Below are positions 18,170 to 27,303 of a stretch of 64,000 nt of DNA, in pieces; the first letter of the stretch is position 1; each line of letters opens with the position of its first letter. The notes beneath the pieces are model-generated. The model had not been told where the DNA came from and did not search any database. It worked only from the letters and a program-made list of their open reading frames with translations. The stretch is from positions 62,001-126,000 of the forward strand of contig NZ_REFJ01000004.1 of assembly GCF_003688415.1 (NCBI RefSeq), given 5' to 3'. The position numbers were made by a program, and so were the translations under genes. The stretch comes from Umboniibacter marinipuniceus (GTDB lineage Bacteria; Pseudomonadota; Gammaproteobacteria; Pseudomonadales; DSM-25080).

Positions 18170-18964
18170 TTAACGATATTCGCAGAGCCCTGCCATTTTC
18201 CTCTCCACTAGCAGCGTGTTCATTTCAAAAGCCCTGATTCCTGGTATTTCGGCATCTGGGATTAACGTTAATTGCGAGGCATTCGCAGTGGCCAACTGAA
18301 GCCTACAGGCATTATCTCCCGCCAGCGCCGCCACCAAAGCTCGCTCTAGCGAAGACTCACAGACACAAATACCTTCAGATTGAACTATCATATACGGCGA
18401 TTTTGAAATCAACTCTCGGAACTTAGCCCCCGAAGGACCAGTTTCTTGGTAGGCCGCACTTAGATTTGCTTGAAGACCTTGCCACAAGACTGCGTGACGA
18501 GAAATGGGCTCCAATCTTCTCCCTAACAACGAAAACGGCTCGGAGTCATTGCTTCCAATGAAGATGAACGCATTAGCGTCCGGATTCTCTTGAAACGCAA
18601 CCACGGCCATTTGCACTTTCGGACAACTGAGACTTTCTAACGCACACGAAGAGCCGTCGACGCTAAGCTGAACAATATCTCTGACCTCTATCGACTGTAA
18701 TTCTGTAAAGGGTGAGTTGAGAAATATCGTGTTGCGGTCTACCGCTGAACGAATACAAATGAGCACCTCGTTATAATGCGCAGGTTGACGACGATGAAGT
18801 CCTCGCAGTACCGCCACGAGTTGTTGTGTGGAAAGCGCATTACGATCCCAACTTGTAGCGCTACGATTAGAATATTTCTTCTTGTTATTTATTCTGGTAG
18901 ATGCGTTCGTCATTGCGAGTGCAACCTTGTTGGCTAGCTTTTCTTTCGCCCCTCCAATCTGCAA
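18170..18964 (-). CDS. class II aldolase/adducin-fold protein lacking the metal-binding histidines (putative pseudoenzyme)
   Basis: A 264-residue protein whose residues 47-230 follow the class II aldolase/adducin pattern. NSPFTELQSIEVRDIVQLSVDG corresponds to the usual IN..G..F.E.TASDLV.VDLDG. NPDANAFIFIG stands where the family has P.VNAVIHTH, so the two histidines are Phe135 and Gly137. LEPISRHAVL is kept, and QSEGICV replaces the NHG motif, removing the third histidine. Catalysis of the usual zinc type is therefore unlikely. The longest reading uses a TTG at 18964, and an ATG at 18913 is an alternative start. It is convergent with the TonB-dependent receptor. The role is unknown. Confidence 0.7.
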   Translation of the reverse strand: MQIGGAKEKLANKVALAMTNASTRINNKKKYSNRSATSWDRNALSTQQLVAVLRGLHRRQPAHYNEVLICIRSAVDRNTIFLNSPFTELQSIEVRDIVQLSVDGSSCALESLSCPKVQMAVVAFQENPDANAFIFIGSNDSEPFSLLGRRLEPISRHAVLWQGLQANLSAAYQETGPSGAKFRELISKSPYMIVQSEGICVCESSLERALVAALAGDNACRLQLATANASQLTLIPDAEIPGIRAFEMNTLLVERKMAGLCEYR

Positions 18965-19089
18965 GCAATCAGATAAAATCTGAGCATTCGAAACCTTACC
19001 ACAAAGCTCACTATTCTCGCAATACTGTGACGAGAATCACGCGCATAATAATTCCACCCTGCGAAATGTGACCGAGCTCTCACAATGAA

Positions 19090-20166
19090 TCAAAGAACCT
19101 CGTCGTGCCACTGCACCCCCTTCAATTTTGCGCGTTTTTTCCACAATTCATGGGCTGCCTGTTGCATATCTTCGGTTCTATCTAGCTCATCAACAATTTC
19201 CAAACCAATGAGGGTTTCCAACACGTCTTCCATGGTGACCAAACCACGAACACTTCCGTATTCGTCAACCGCCAACATGATATGTACGTTCAAATCCACC
19301 ATTGTCTGAAGTGTTTGGTAGACGCTTTGACTATGAACCACCGCGGCCACATCACGGATAAACCGACCTATACGTTTGCCCTGTCGCCCGGCGGCATAGG
19401 CGCTCAAGATATCCGCCCGGAGCACAAAACCGACAATATTGTCGGGTTCATTTTTGTAGATGGGTATGCGGCTATAACTCTCATAGTCACCACTGGCCAT
19501 AAATTCGGCTACCGTCATTTTTTCATCGGCGATCACCATCACAGGTCGAGGTGTCATGATGTCTTTCACTCGCGTATCGCGAAGCGCCATGAGATTCTTA
19601 AAGATTTTCATCTCAGTTTCGTCAAGATGGCCTTCAACCTGGCCCACTGATGCTAACGCCGTAAACTCGTCTCGATCAAAATGCGCACCCTTCTTTGACG
19701 GGGAAATCAGCTGCGTAATTTTGGCCGTAAGCCAAATGATACCGGTGTATTTGCAAGCCAACACTAAGCCCACTAAAAATGTGCCCGTAATAGGTGCAAG
19801 TTGCCGCCAATAATACGAGCCAATTGTCTTCGGAATAATTTCTGAGAACACTAAAATGAGAAATGTCAGTACCGCCGAGACCCAAACCAACGCACTACTA
19901 CCGAACACAACTCCCGCCTGAGCACCAACCCCGGCCGCGCCAATAGTATGCGCAATGGTATTGAGCGACAGAATTGCCGATAGCGGTGACTCAACATCCT
20001 GTTTAAGTGCAGACCATCGCTTTGCCCAAGGCTGACCCGCTTCTTTACCAGCGCGGATATATCCAGTTGTCACACTCAATAGCACCGCTTCGGCAATTGA
20101 GCACAGAAAAGAAACCACGAGGGCGAGCATTAAAAATAACAGGAGAAGCAGCATACCAATTTCCAC
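19090..20166 (-). CDS. CNNM/CorB-type membrane protein with DUF21 and CBS pair
   Basis: A 358-residue inner-membrane protein. The N-terminal DUF21 domain (about 1-150) has three or four hydrophobic segments and the conserved SIAEAVLLS and FSEIIPKTIG. It is followed by a CBS-domain pair with MTPRPVMVIADEKMTV, YSRIPIYKNEPDNIVGFV and MLAVDEYGSVRGLVTMEDVLETLIG. The C-terminal CorC/HlyC domain seen in longer relatives is missing. Homologues are implicated in magnesium and cobalt efflux or homeostasis. Such proteins are often annotated hemolysin, which is misleading. It is divergent from the liu operon, and their start regions share 20167-20302. Confidence 0.92.
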   Translation of the reverse strand: MEIGMLLLLLFLMLALVVSFLCSIAEAVLLSVTTGYIRAGKEAGQPWAKRWSALKQDVESPLSAILSLNTIAHTIGAAGVGAQAGVVFGSSALVWVSAVLTFLILVFSEIIPKTIGSYYWRQLAPITGTFLVGLVLACKYTGIIWLTAKITQLISPSKKGAHFDRDEFTALASVGQVEGHLDETEMKIFKNLMALRDTRVKDIMTPRPVMVIADEKMTVAEFMASGDYESYSRIPIYKNEPDNIVGFVLRADILSAYAAGRQGKRIGRFIRDVAAVVHSQSVYQTLQTMVDLNVHIMLAVDEYGSVRGLVTMEDVLETLIGLEIVDELDRTEDMQQAAHELWKKRAKLKGVQWHDEVL

Positions 20167-20259
20167 AAAGAATTCGTGCCAATATTAGCGCTATTTGGCC
20201 GCAAAGACGAAGCGATATTCACCTAGTTACACTTGTAACAGGCTAACTTTTAAGTTACG

Positions 20260-20275
20260 TTTACGTTAACGTAAA
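20260..20275. promoter_or_regulatory. perfect 16-bp palindrome, probable LiuR operator
   Basis: TTTACGTTAACGTAAA is a perfect inverted repeat 27 bases before the liuR ATG. MerR-type regulators bind such dyads between promoter elements. The position upstream of liuR suggests autoregulation and control of the whole liu operon. The binding is inferred from the palindrome and location. Confidence 0.75.
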
Positions 20276-20302
20276 GCAACGATTGAATCGCAAGGTCCTT
20301 TC

Positions 20303-20677
20303 ATGAACGATTTCTTCACCATTTCAGAGCTTGCTCAGGAATTTGACATCACCACCCGCAGTATCCGCTTCTACGAAGAAAAAGGGCTCATCACCCCTCG
20401 ACGAGAGGGGACTAAACGATGGTTCAGCAGTGCTGATCGGGTCAGATTGAAGCTTATTCTTCGCGGCAAACGCTTGGGCATGACACTTGAAGAAAGCGCC
20501 GAAATCATCAACTTATATAACCCAGAAGACGGCAATCGTCGCCAGCGGGCCCAACTAATCCAACAACTCGAAAACCGCCGTCAGCAACTACTCGCTCAGC
20601 GTGAGGATATTGATCTGTCACTGCGTGAACTTGATCAGCTCCAGCAACACGTAGAGCAACAACAGGAAGAAGAATAA
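20303..20677 (+). CDS. liuR: MerR-family transcriptional regulator of leucine/isovalerate catabolism, LiuR-type
   Basis: A 124-residue MerR-family regulator. The N-terminal winged helix-turn-helix contains [25 protein letters not shown]. The C-terminal half is a coiled-coil dimerisation helix rich in Gln and Glu. LiuR proteins repress branched-chain amino acid degradation genes in Gammaproteobacteria, and position at the head of liuABCDE supports that identity. Its stop overlaps the liuA start by one base (TAATG). A perfect palindrome upstream is the likely operator. The effector is not shown by the sequence. Confidence 0.92.
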   Translation: MNDFFTISELAQEFDITTRSIRFYEEKGLITPRREGTKRWFSSADRVRLKLILRGKRLGMTLEESAEIINLYNPEDGNRRQRAQLIQQLENRRQQLLAQREDIDLSLRELDQLQQHVEQQQEEE

Positions 20678-21852
20678 TGACAATAGCTCAGTATCCCAGT
20701 TTGAACTTTGACCTTGGCGAAGACATCAACGCGCTTCGTGAAATGGTTCAGCAATTCGCCCAGAACGAAATTGCCCCCATTGCTCAGCAGATCGACAAAG
20801 AAAATGACCACCCAAAGGCCCTCTGGCGTCAAATGGGTGACTTAGGTCTTCTTGGCATGACCGTGGACCCTGAATATGGCGGCAGCGGCATGGGATACTT
20901 AGCGCATTGCGTGGCAATTGAAGAGATATCGCGAGCAAGTGCCTCAATTGGCCTGAGCTACGGCGCTCATTCAAATCTCTGTGTTAACCAAATTCACAGC
21001 AACGGCACCCATGAGCAGAAACAAAAATACCTTCCCAAGCTTTGCACTGGCGAGCATATCGGCGCACTCGCCATGTCTGAAACTAGCGCGGGCTCCGATG
21101 TTGTTGCGATGAAACTGCGCGCTGATAGGGTGGATGGCGGCTTCAAACTAAACGGCTCCAAGATGTGGATCACTAACGGCCCAGACGCCGAAGTGTTCGT
21201 TGTCTACGCCAAAACTGATCCCAACGGCGGTAGCAAGGGGATTACAGCTTTTATTATCGAGCGTGATACGGCTGGGTTTAGCCGGTCCCCTAAATTGGAT
21301 AAGCTCGGCATGCGCGGTTCCAACACCTGCGAGCTAATCTTTGAGGACGCTTTTGTTCCCGAAGAAAATATTTTGGGTGGCGAAGGTAACGGCGCCGCTG
21401 TACTGATGAGCGGTTTAGACTACGAACGCACTACCCTCGCCGCGGGTCCAGTGGGCATCATGCTAGCTTGCTTAGACATCGCGATCCCCTACTTGCATGA
21501 GCGCAAACAATTCGGCAAGGCCATTGGTGAATTTCAATTGATGCAGGGTAAATTAGCTGACATGTATGTCGACCTCAATTCTACTCGCGCCTACTTGTAT
21601 GCCGTGGCTCGCTCCTGCGACAGAGGGGAGACTACCCGTGCAGATTCCGCCGCCATCATCCTCTACGCTGCAGAACGCGCTACTCAAGTGGCGTTACAGA
21701 CTATTCAAACCCTTGGCGGCAATGGATATATGAATGACTACGACACCGGTAGGTTACTTCGCGACGCCAAGCTCTACGAGATTGGTGCCGGCACTTCAGA
21801 GATCCGCCGGATGTTAATTGGCCGTGAACTGTTTGCTCAGAGCGAGGCCTAA
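20677..21852 (+). CDS. liuA: isovaleryl-CoA dehydrogenase
   Basis: FAD-dependent oxidation of isovaleryl-CoA to 3-methylcrotonyl-CoA in leucine breakdown. The 391-residue protein has the acyl-CoA dehydrogenase plan: the N-terminal helical domain with [11 protein letters not shown], the central beta domain with [15 protein letters not shown] and [10 protein letters not shown], and the C-terminal helical domain with [21 protein letters not shown] and [12 protein letters not shown]. The glutamate in [13 protein letters not shown] sits at the catalytic-base position used by isovaleryl-CoA dehydrogenases, in contrast to the C-terminal glutamate of most other family members. It is translationally coupled to liuR. 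Confidence 0.96.
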   Translation: MTIAQYPSLNFDLGEDINALREMVQQFAQNEIAPIAQQIDKENDHPKALWRQMGDLGLLGMTVDPEYGGSGMGYLAHCVAIEEISRASASIGLSYGAHSNLCVNQIHSNGTHEQKQKYLPKLCTGEHIGALAMSETSAGSDVVAMKLRADRVDGGFKLNGSKMWITNGPDAEVFVVYAKTDPNGGSKGITAFIIERDTAGFSRSPKLDKLGMRGSNTCELIFEDAFVPEENILGGEGNGAAVLMSGLDYERTTLAAGPVGIMLACLDIAIPYLHERKQFGKAIGEFQLMQGKLADMYVDLNSTRAYLYAVARSCDRGETTRADSAAIILYAAERATQVALQTIQTLGGNGYMNDYDTGRLLRDAKLYEIGAGTSEIRRMLIGRELFAQSEA

Positions 21853-21855
21853 GCC

Positions 21856-23448
21856 ATGTTCAAATCCAAATACGACCCCTTAACCGCGGGATCACTATCA
21901 AATCGCGAGGCACTCCTCGCCGCCATCGACGAGATTGAATCTGTTCGCCAACGCATCCTCTGTGGCGGCGAGAAGAGCCGCGCTCGTCACGAAGCGCGCG
22001 GTAAACTTTTTGTCCGAGATCGGATTGATGCACTACTCGATGTGGGCAGCCCCTTTCTTGAACTGGGGACCTTTGCAGCTCACGGTATGTACAGTCATGA
22101 TATTCACAGTGCTGGTATCGTCACCGGAATAGGCCTAGTTAAAGGCGTTGCCTGTATGGTCATCGCTAACGACGCCACCATCAAAGGCGGAACTTACTTC
22201 CCAATGACCTGCAAAAAACAGCTTCGGGCTCAACAGGTCGCCATGGAGAACCACCTACCATGCGTCTACCTCGTTGATTCTGGCGGCGCGAATTTACCGC
22301 ATCAGGCCGAAGTTTTTCCCGATAGAGACCACTTTGGCCGGGCTTTTTATATGCAAGCCAAGATGAGCGCAGCGGGTATTCCTCAGCTAGCTGTGGTAAT
22401 GGGTAGTTGCACCGCCGGCGGAGCCTACGTTCCAGCCATGGCCGATGAGGCCATTATCGTTCGTGAACAGGGCACCATCTTTTTAGCTGGGCCACCGCTG
22501 GTGAAGGCAGCAACCGGAGAGGATGTCAGCGCCGAGGAACTGGGCGGCGGTGCGATGCATACTTCAATTTCGGGCACTGCGGATCAACTCGCTGACTCCG
22601 ACCAACATGCTCTCTCACTGGCTCGCCAGTCAATTAGTAGGTTTAACATAACCAAACTAGACGCTGCGCCTGAGTTCAATGAACCACTCTACGACGCTGA
22701 GGAAATCCTTGGACTCATCCCCGCTGACAAACGCCAGTCCTTTGATATTAGAGAGCTCATTATTCGGATTTGCGACGACTCAAACTTCGAGGAATTCAAG
22801 CCCAGCTACGGACCCACCCTATGCTGTGGCTTCGTTACAATTGAAGGGCGCAACGTTGGCGTTGTCGCCAACAATGGCATTCTCTTCTCGGAATCTGCCG
22901 AAAAAGGAGCCCACTTTGTGCAACTCTGTGCGCAGCGCAAGATTCCGCTGCTATTCCTGCAGAATATTACTGGTTTTATGGTGGGAAAGAAGCACGAACA
23001 GCAGGGCATCGCTAAACATGGAGCGAAGTTAGTTCGCGCCGTTGCCTGTGCCGAGGTACCCAAAATCACCATTATCGTTGGCGGCTCCTATGGCGCTGGC
23101 AACTACGGCATGTGCGGGCGAGCGTATGATCCACGGTTCCTATTCATGTGGCCCAACGCGCGAATTTCCGTTATGGGTGGAGATCAAGCAGCCGGCGTCA
23201 TGGCACAAATTCAGGAAGAACAATTGGCCCAAAAGGGCGAATCTTGGACGGCGGAGCAGCGCGATCAATTCACACAGCCAATTCGCGACGAGTACGAAAG
23301 ACAGGGGCATCCGCTCTTTGCCTCCGCTCGCGGTTGGGACGATGGCATTATCGACCCCAGAGACACACGCAAAGTCGTCGCCGCGTCGTTGGCAATAAGT
23401 TGTCAGCACCCAATCCCAGAAAGTCGCTTCGGCGTATTTAGGATGTAA
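21856..23448 (+). CDS. liuB: 3-methylcrotonyl-CoA carboxylase beta (carboxyltransferase) subunit
   Basis: The 530-residue carboxyltransferase transfers CO2 from biotin on LiuD to 3-methylcrotonyl-CoA. Motifs fit the acyl-CoA carboxyltransferase fold: [70 protein letters not shown] and the C-terminal [20 protein letters not shown] plus [14 protein letters not shown]. It starts 3 bases after liuA. It works as a complex with LiuD, the biotin-containing alpha subunit encoded two genes downstream. Length matches MCC beta subunits. Confidence 0.97.
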   Translation: MFKSKYDPLTAGSLSNREALLAAIDEIESVRQRILCGGEKSRARHEARGKLFVRDRIDALLDVGSPFLELGTFAAHGMYSHDIHSAGIVTGIGLVKGVACMVIANDATIKGGTYFPMTCKKQLRAQQVAMENHLPCVYLVDSGGANLPHQAEVFPDRDHFGRAFYMQAKMSAAGIPQLAVVMGSCTAGGAYVPAMADEAIIVREQGTIFLAGPPLVKAATGEDVSAEELGGGAMHTSISGTADQLADSDQHALSLARQSISRFNITKLDAAPEFNEPLYDAEEILGLIPADKRQSFDIRELIIRICDDSNFEEFKPSYGPTLCCGFVTIEGRNVGVVANNGILFSESAEKGAHFVQLCAQRKIPLLFLQNITGFMVGKKHEQQGIAKHGAKLVRAVACAEVPKITIIVGGSYGAGNYGMCGRAYDPRFLFMWPNARISVMGGDQAAGVMAQIQEEQLAQKGESWTAEQRDQFTQPIRDEYERQGHPLFASARGWDDGIIDPRDTRKVVAASLAISCQHPIPESRFGVFRM

Positions 23449-23450
23449 TA

Positions 23451-24233
23451 ATGGAATCTCTTATCAAGGTAAAATTTGACGGGGCGGTAGCGCGTATCAC
23501 CCTAGACAACCCGGAACGTCACAACGCTTTCAACGCTTCAGTCATTGCCGAGCTTAGGCAATCGATCAGTGAGCTGGCACAGAATTCCGCAGTCAGGCTA
23601 TTGGTTTTAAACGCCACAGGGACGAGTTTTTGTGCTGGGGCTGACTTAGCTTGGATGAAAGAAATGGCGCAATTTAGCCAGAGCGAGAATCTCGACGATG
23701 CCCGCCAGCTTGCAGCTCTATTCCAACAACTTGCCGAATTTCCGGCCCCTACGCTCTGCGTAGTTCAGGGAGCGGCCTTTGGCGGAGCAATTGGCCTTAT
23801 CGCCTGCTGTGACCTCGTACTTGCTTCCAACCGCGCCGAGTTCTGCTTGAGCGAAGTGAAGCTTGGTCTAAGCCCGGCTACTATCTCTCCCTACGTCATG
23901 CGCGCGATGGGCTACCGAAACACCATGCGCTTTGCCTTAACCGCCGAACGCTTTAATGCCGATGAGGCGTTAGCGGCAGACTTGATCCACTGGATTGCCA
24001 AGTTGGACGATCTAGCAGAAAGACAAACGCAGCTAGAAAAACAATTACTCGGTAACGGCCCAGAAGCCATGCGTGCCACCAAGGCGCTGCTTCAGCAAGT
24101 GAACGAAAGCTCGATGAACGAGATGATTGAGCCAAGCTGCGAGTTGATTGCCGCCCTGCGCGTTTCAACTGAAGGGCAAGAGGGCCTTAATGCATTTTTC
24201 GAGCGACGTGCGCCGTCCTGGAGAACCAAATGA
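23451..24233 (+). CDS. liuC: methylglutaconyl-CoA hydratase
   Basis: A 260-residue crotonase-family enzyme expected to hydrate 3-methylglutaconyl-CoA to HMG-CoA. The family pattern is clear: ITLDNPERHNAFNASVIAEL near the N-terminus, the oxyanion-hole segments FCAGADLAWMKEMA and GAAFGGAIGLIACCD, and SEVKLGLSPATISPYVM carrying the catalytic glutamate. It is 2 bases after liuB and overlaps liuD by 4 bases (ATGA). Crotonases vary in substrate, but position in a complete liu cluster makes this specificity likely. Confidence 0.93.
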   Translation: MESLIKVKFDGAVARITLDNPERHNAFNASVIAELRQSISELAQNSAVRLLVLNATGTSFCAGADLAWMKEMAQFSQSENLDDARQLAALFQQLAEFPAPTLCVVQGAAFGGAIGLIACCDLVLASNRAEFCLSEVKLGLSPATISPYVMRAMGYRNTMRFALTAERFNADEALAADLIHWIAKLDDLAERQTQLEKQLLGNGPEAMRATKALLQQVNESSMNEMIEPSCELIAALRVSTEGQEGLNAFFERRAPSWRTK

Positions 24234-26113
24234 TCAACAGACTACTTATTGCCAACCGCGGAGAAATCGCCGTACGCATTATGAAAACGGCCCAAGCGCA
24301 GGGCATTGAATGCTTTGCTATCTATAGCTTTGCCGATAGAAACGCTCAGCATGTTCGCCAAGCGGATCAAGCACTTGCCCTGAATGGCGCTTCGTTGGGC
24401 GAGAGCTATTTGAATATTGAACAAATCATCGCACTCGCCAGCGCTCATAACATTGACGCTATCCACCCCGGTTACGGCTTCCTGTCAGAGAACGATGCCT
24501 TTGCGGAGCGCTGTGCCCAGGCCAATATCCGCTTCGTAGGCCCGCCACCAAGTGCTATTCAAGCAATGGGTAGTAAGTCTAAAGCAAAGCAGATCATGGA
24601 GGCCGCTAACGTACCACTGTTACCGGGCTACCATGGCGATAAGGACGATGCTGAACTCCTGAAAAAGGCGGCTAAGCAAATGGGCTTTCCAGTGTTGCTC
24701 AAGGCATCCGCTGGCGGCGGTGGCAAGGGCATGCGAGTGGTAGATTCAGAGTCACAGTTCGCCGATGGTTTGGCCGCTGCTAAGCGAGAGGCCGAACATG
24801 CCTTTGGCTCTAGCCATATGATTATCGAAAAATTCCTCGCCCACGCGCGGCATATCGAAGTACAAGTTTTCTGCGATAGTCACCATAACGGTGTGTACCT
24901 CTTTGAACGAGACTGTTCAATTCAGCGCCGCCACCAAAAAGTAGTGGAGGAAGCGCCGGCTCTAGGCGTTGATGAAGCCCTCCGTAAAGCGATGGGCGAA
25001 GCGGCAGTGCGCGCGGCTCAGGCTATCGGCTACGTAGGTGCAGGTACCGTAGAGTTTCTTCTGGGCGAAGATGGCGATTTTTACTTCATGGAAATGAATA
25101 CGCGCCTACAGGTCGAACACCCTGTCACCGAGGCCATAACTGGTGAAGATTTGGTGTCGTGGCAGTTAACGGTGGCCGAAGACAAACCACTTCCGAAGCT
25201 GCAAGACGAGTTAAGCATTAACGGTCACGCTATCGAAGTCAGGCTCTACGCAGAAAACCCGCAGCGTGGATTCCTCCCCAGTACCGGGCGAATTGCTTTG
25301 CTGGAATGGCCGAATGGGGTTCGAATTGATGCCGGTGTTGTCGGCGGAGACACCATCACCCCGCTATATGATCCAATGATTGCGAAACTCATTGTTCACG
25401 GCTCGAGCCGAGATGACACCATTCAGCGAATTCAGTCTGCCCTGGCAGACACACACATACTTGGCATTCATTCCAATACCCAACTGCTTCGTCAAATTTG
25501 CGCTCACGCTGATTTCGTTCGTGGTGGCGTATCAACCACTTGGCTGGATGAACGCCTAGCGGATTTACTTGAACACACTGCATTGCCACTAGATATCAAG
25601 GAGCATGCCGTTGCGAGTATTCTGCGGAATATATCAAACGCAAAGGAATGCCAGAGTACTTGGCATCAGCACGATGACTTTCGCCTTGGAAACGATACCC
25701 GCAACTATCATTTCGACGTAGAAGGCACCGCTATCTCACTCAGTTTAGCGTCAGCCAAAACACACCTAAGTACTGCGCCGGCATACCAGGTAGTTCGTGA
25801 CCACGACGCCTACTGGGTTCATGGCAGCGGACTTGAATTGCGGATTACGCCCTTTCACCCTGCCCGTGCGCAAACCGCGAAAAGCTCTGGCGCAATTTCG
25901 GCTCCAATGAGTGGCTCGGTCATAGAGATCTGCTGTCAAGATGGCGATAAAGTCAAAGCAGGCGACAAACTAATTAGCATCGAAGCCATGAAGATGGAAC
26001 ATGCCTTGTATGCGCCTGTGGATGGTGTTGTTGTTGGAGCAGGTCTTGCTGTGGGCGACTCCGTTAACGATGACCAATTATTGCTGACCGTTGAGGAGCT
26101 TAATCATGCCTGA
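24230..26113 (+). CDS. liuD: 3-methylcrotonyl-CoA carboxylase alpha subunit (biotin carboxylase plus biotin carrier)
   Basis: The 627-residue protein carboxylates biotin with ATP and bicarbonate and carries the biotin. The N-terminal biotin carboxylase domain begins LLIANRGEIAVRIM. It has the ATP-grasp loop GGGGKGMRVV, FLAHARHIEVQVFCD and EMNTRLQVEHPVTE. A linker domain follows, and the C-terminal biotin carrier domain has the biotinylated lysine in IEAMKMEHAL near residue 587. It overlaps liuC by 4 bases and liuE by 8 bases. With LiuB it forms the MCC holoenzyme. Confidence 0.97.
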   Translation: MINRLLIANRGEIAVRIMKTAQAQGIECFAIYSFADRNAQHVRQADQALALNGASLGESYLNIEQIIALASAHNIDAIHPGYGFLSENDAFAERCAQANIRFVGPPPSAIQAMGSKSKAKQIMEAANVPLLPGYHGDKDDAELLKKAAKQMGFPVLLKASAGGGGKGMRVVDSESQFADGLAAAKREAEHAFGSSHMIIEKFLAHARHIEVQVFCDSHHNGVYLFERDCSIQRRHQKVVEEAPALGVDEALRKAMGEAAVRAAQAIGYVGAGTVEFLLGEDGDFYFMEMNTRLQVEHPVTEAITGEDLVSWQLTVAEDKPLPKLQDELSINGHAIEVRLYAENPQRGFLPSTGRIALLEWPNGVRIDAGVVGGDTITPLYDPMIAKLIVHGSSRDDTIQRIQSALADTHILGIHSNTQLLRQICAHADFVRGGVSTTWLDERLADLLEHTALPLDIKEHAVASILRNISNAKECQSTWHQHDDFRLGNDTRNYHFDVEGTAISLSLASAKTHLSTAPAYQVVRDHDAYWVHGSGLELRITPFHPARAQTAKSSGAISAPMSGSVIEICCQDGDKVKAGDKLISIEAMKMEHALYAPVDGVVVGAGLAVGDSVNDDQLLLTVEELNHA

Positions 26114-26954
26114 TGTGCGTATTATTGAGGTTGGCCCTCGTGATGGCCTCCAAAACCAACCTAGCGTGCTAACCGTACCGCAACGTATCAAATTTATTAA
26201 TCAGCTTTACCAGGCCGGCTTTCAGAGTGTTGAAGTGGGCAGTATGGTTCGAGCAGATCGAATTCCGCAAATGGCGAATTCCGAGGACGTCATCCGCGGC
26301 ATTCAACCCACGGCGGGATCAGAGGTGAGTGTACTCGTGCCAAATATCCGCGGCTTTGAGCGTATTGACACCAACATCGTCACCGAGATTGGCGTTTTCA
26401 CAGCGGCCTCCGACACCTTCAATCAGCACAATATCAACTGTAATATTGATGAATCGCTAATGCGTATAAAGCCACTAGTAGAAGTTGCTCTGGATCAGAA
26501 CATCAAGGTTCGTGGCACCGTGAGCTGTGTCGCCAAGTGTCCATATGAAGGCACAACATCGGTCGCAAAGGTAGTTGATACCTGTGAGAAGCTGTTCGCT
26601 CTGGGCTGCTATGAAATCGTCCTGGGCGATACAATTGGCGCCGCGACACCTCAGCGAATTCGGGCGCTAATTCAGGCTCTGGCGCCGTCAATCGGCACTG
26701 ATCGCATTGCCCTCCACGCCCACGACACCTTCGATACTGCCATTCACAATGTCGCTGCGGCGCTTGAGTTGGACGTACGCGTCTTCGATTCAGCGGCATC
26801 GGGCTTGGGCGGCTGCCCCTACGCACCTGGCGCTAAGGGCAATGTTAATAGCCGGACTGTTATTGAATTTTGCGAATCCCAAGGGGTTTCAACTGGGGTT
26901 GATTTGGAACAGTTGGCGATAGCGGAAGCGTATATTCAGGAGTGTTTAAACTAA
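26106..26954 (+). CDS. liuE: hydroxymethylglutaryl-CoA lyase
   Basis: Cleaves HMG-CoA to acetoacetate and acetyl-CoA, the last step encoded by the liu cluster. The 282-residue TIM-barrel begins IIEVGPRDGLQNQ with the catalytic arginine and aspartate. It continues with YEIVLGDTIGAATP and the metal-binding LHAHDTFD, and ends with the family signature GLGGCPYAPGAKGNV containing the active-site cysteine. The start at 26106 has GGAG 7 bases before it and overlaps the liuD stop (ATGCCTGA). The longer reading from 26091 would extend further into liuD. Confidence 0.95.
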   Translation: MPDVRIIEVGPRDGLQNQPSVLTVPQRIKFINQLYQAGFQSVEVGSMVRADRIPQMANSEDVIRGIQPTAGSEVSVLVPNIRGFERIDTNIVTEIGVFTAASDTFNQHNINCNIDESLMRIKPLVEVALDQNIKVRGTVSCVAKCPYEGTTSVAKVVDTCEKLFALGCYEIVLGDTIGAATPQRIRALIQALAPSIGTDRIALHAHDTFDTAIHNVAAALELDVRVFDSAASGLGGCPYAPGAKGNVNSRTVIEFCESQGVSTGVDLEQLAIAEAYIQECLN

Positions 26955-27284
26955 CTTCACACTCCTGAGCTGTGTACTGACACGTTAATGTGATTAAGCC
27001 CAGCGAATGATTAGACCTGAGTTAAATGCGGTATCAGTAGTTAGCCGACACTTTATCGAAGGTCTTCTGCCACATCATTATTAAGCGCCGCTTAAAATGG
27101 AGATATGTGCTATTAGCATTAGTCCTATACGATATGTTGGTGATAGTTGGGCGAACTCCCTTAACACATTCTAACTCACCATCACGTCCCTAACCCACCA
27201 TCACGTCCCTAACCCACCATCACGTCCCTAACCCATCATCACGTCCCTAACCCATCATCACGTCCCTAACTCACTATCACGCCT
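26955..27284. other. intergenic region between convergent genes, with a tandem repeat
   Basis: The 330 bases between liuE and the minus-strand unknown gene hold no convincing gene. The first 215 bases show a small palindrome at 27081-27095 (TTAAGCG-C-CGCTTAA) but no clear terminator with a T-run. The last 114 bases are the 19-bp tandem repeat described separately. Confidence 0.7.
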
Positions 27285-27303
27285 CTAGCCCACCATCACG
27301 CCT
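27171..27303. repeat. seven-copy 19-bp direct tandem repeat
   Basis: Seven adjacent 19-bp units start at 27171, 27190, 27209, 27228, 27247, 27266 and 27285, with consensus CTAACCCACCATCACGTCC. Units 2-3 are identical, units 4-5 are identical, and the outer units carry one to three changes. The last unit lies inside the minus-strand gene and includes its TAG stop codon and its last five sense codons. Confidence 0.95.

Noticed and set aside
18170-18964. A functional aldolase annotation
   Set aside because: The three metal-binding histidine positions are substituted, so an active enzyme of this family is not supported.
23148-23441. Long alternative frames over liuB (also 22679-23032 and 23042-23398)
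   Set aside because: They lie entirely within liuB in other frames and carry no family motifs. Codon-bias shadows are the simpler explanation.
27171-27303. Seven 19-bp units considered as CRISPR or as plasmid-type iterons
   Set aside because: No spacers, no cas genes, no replication initiator gene nearby.
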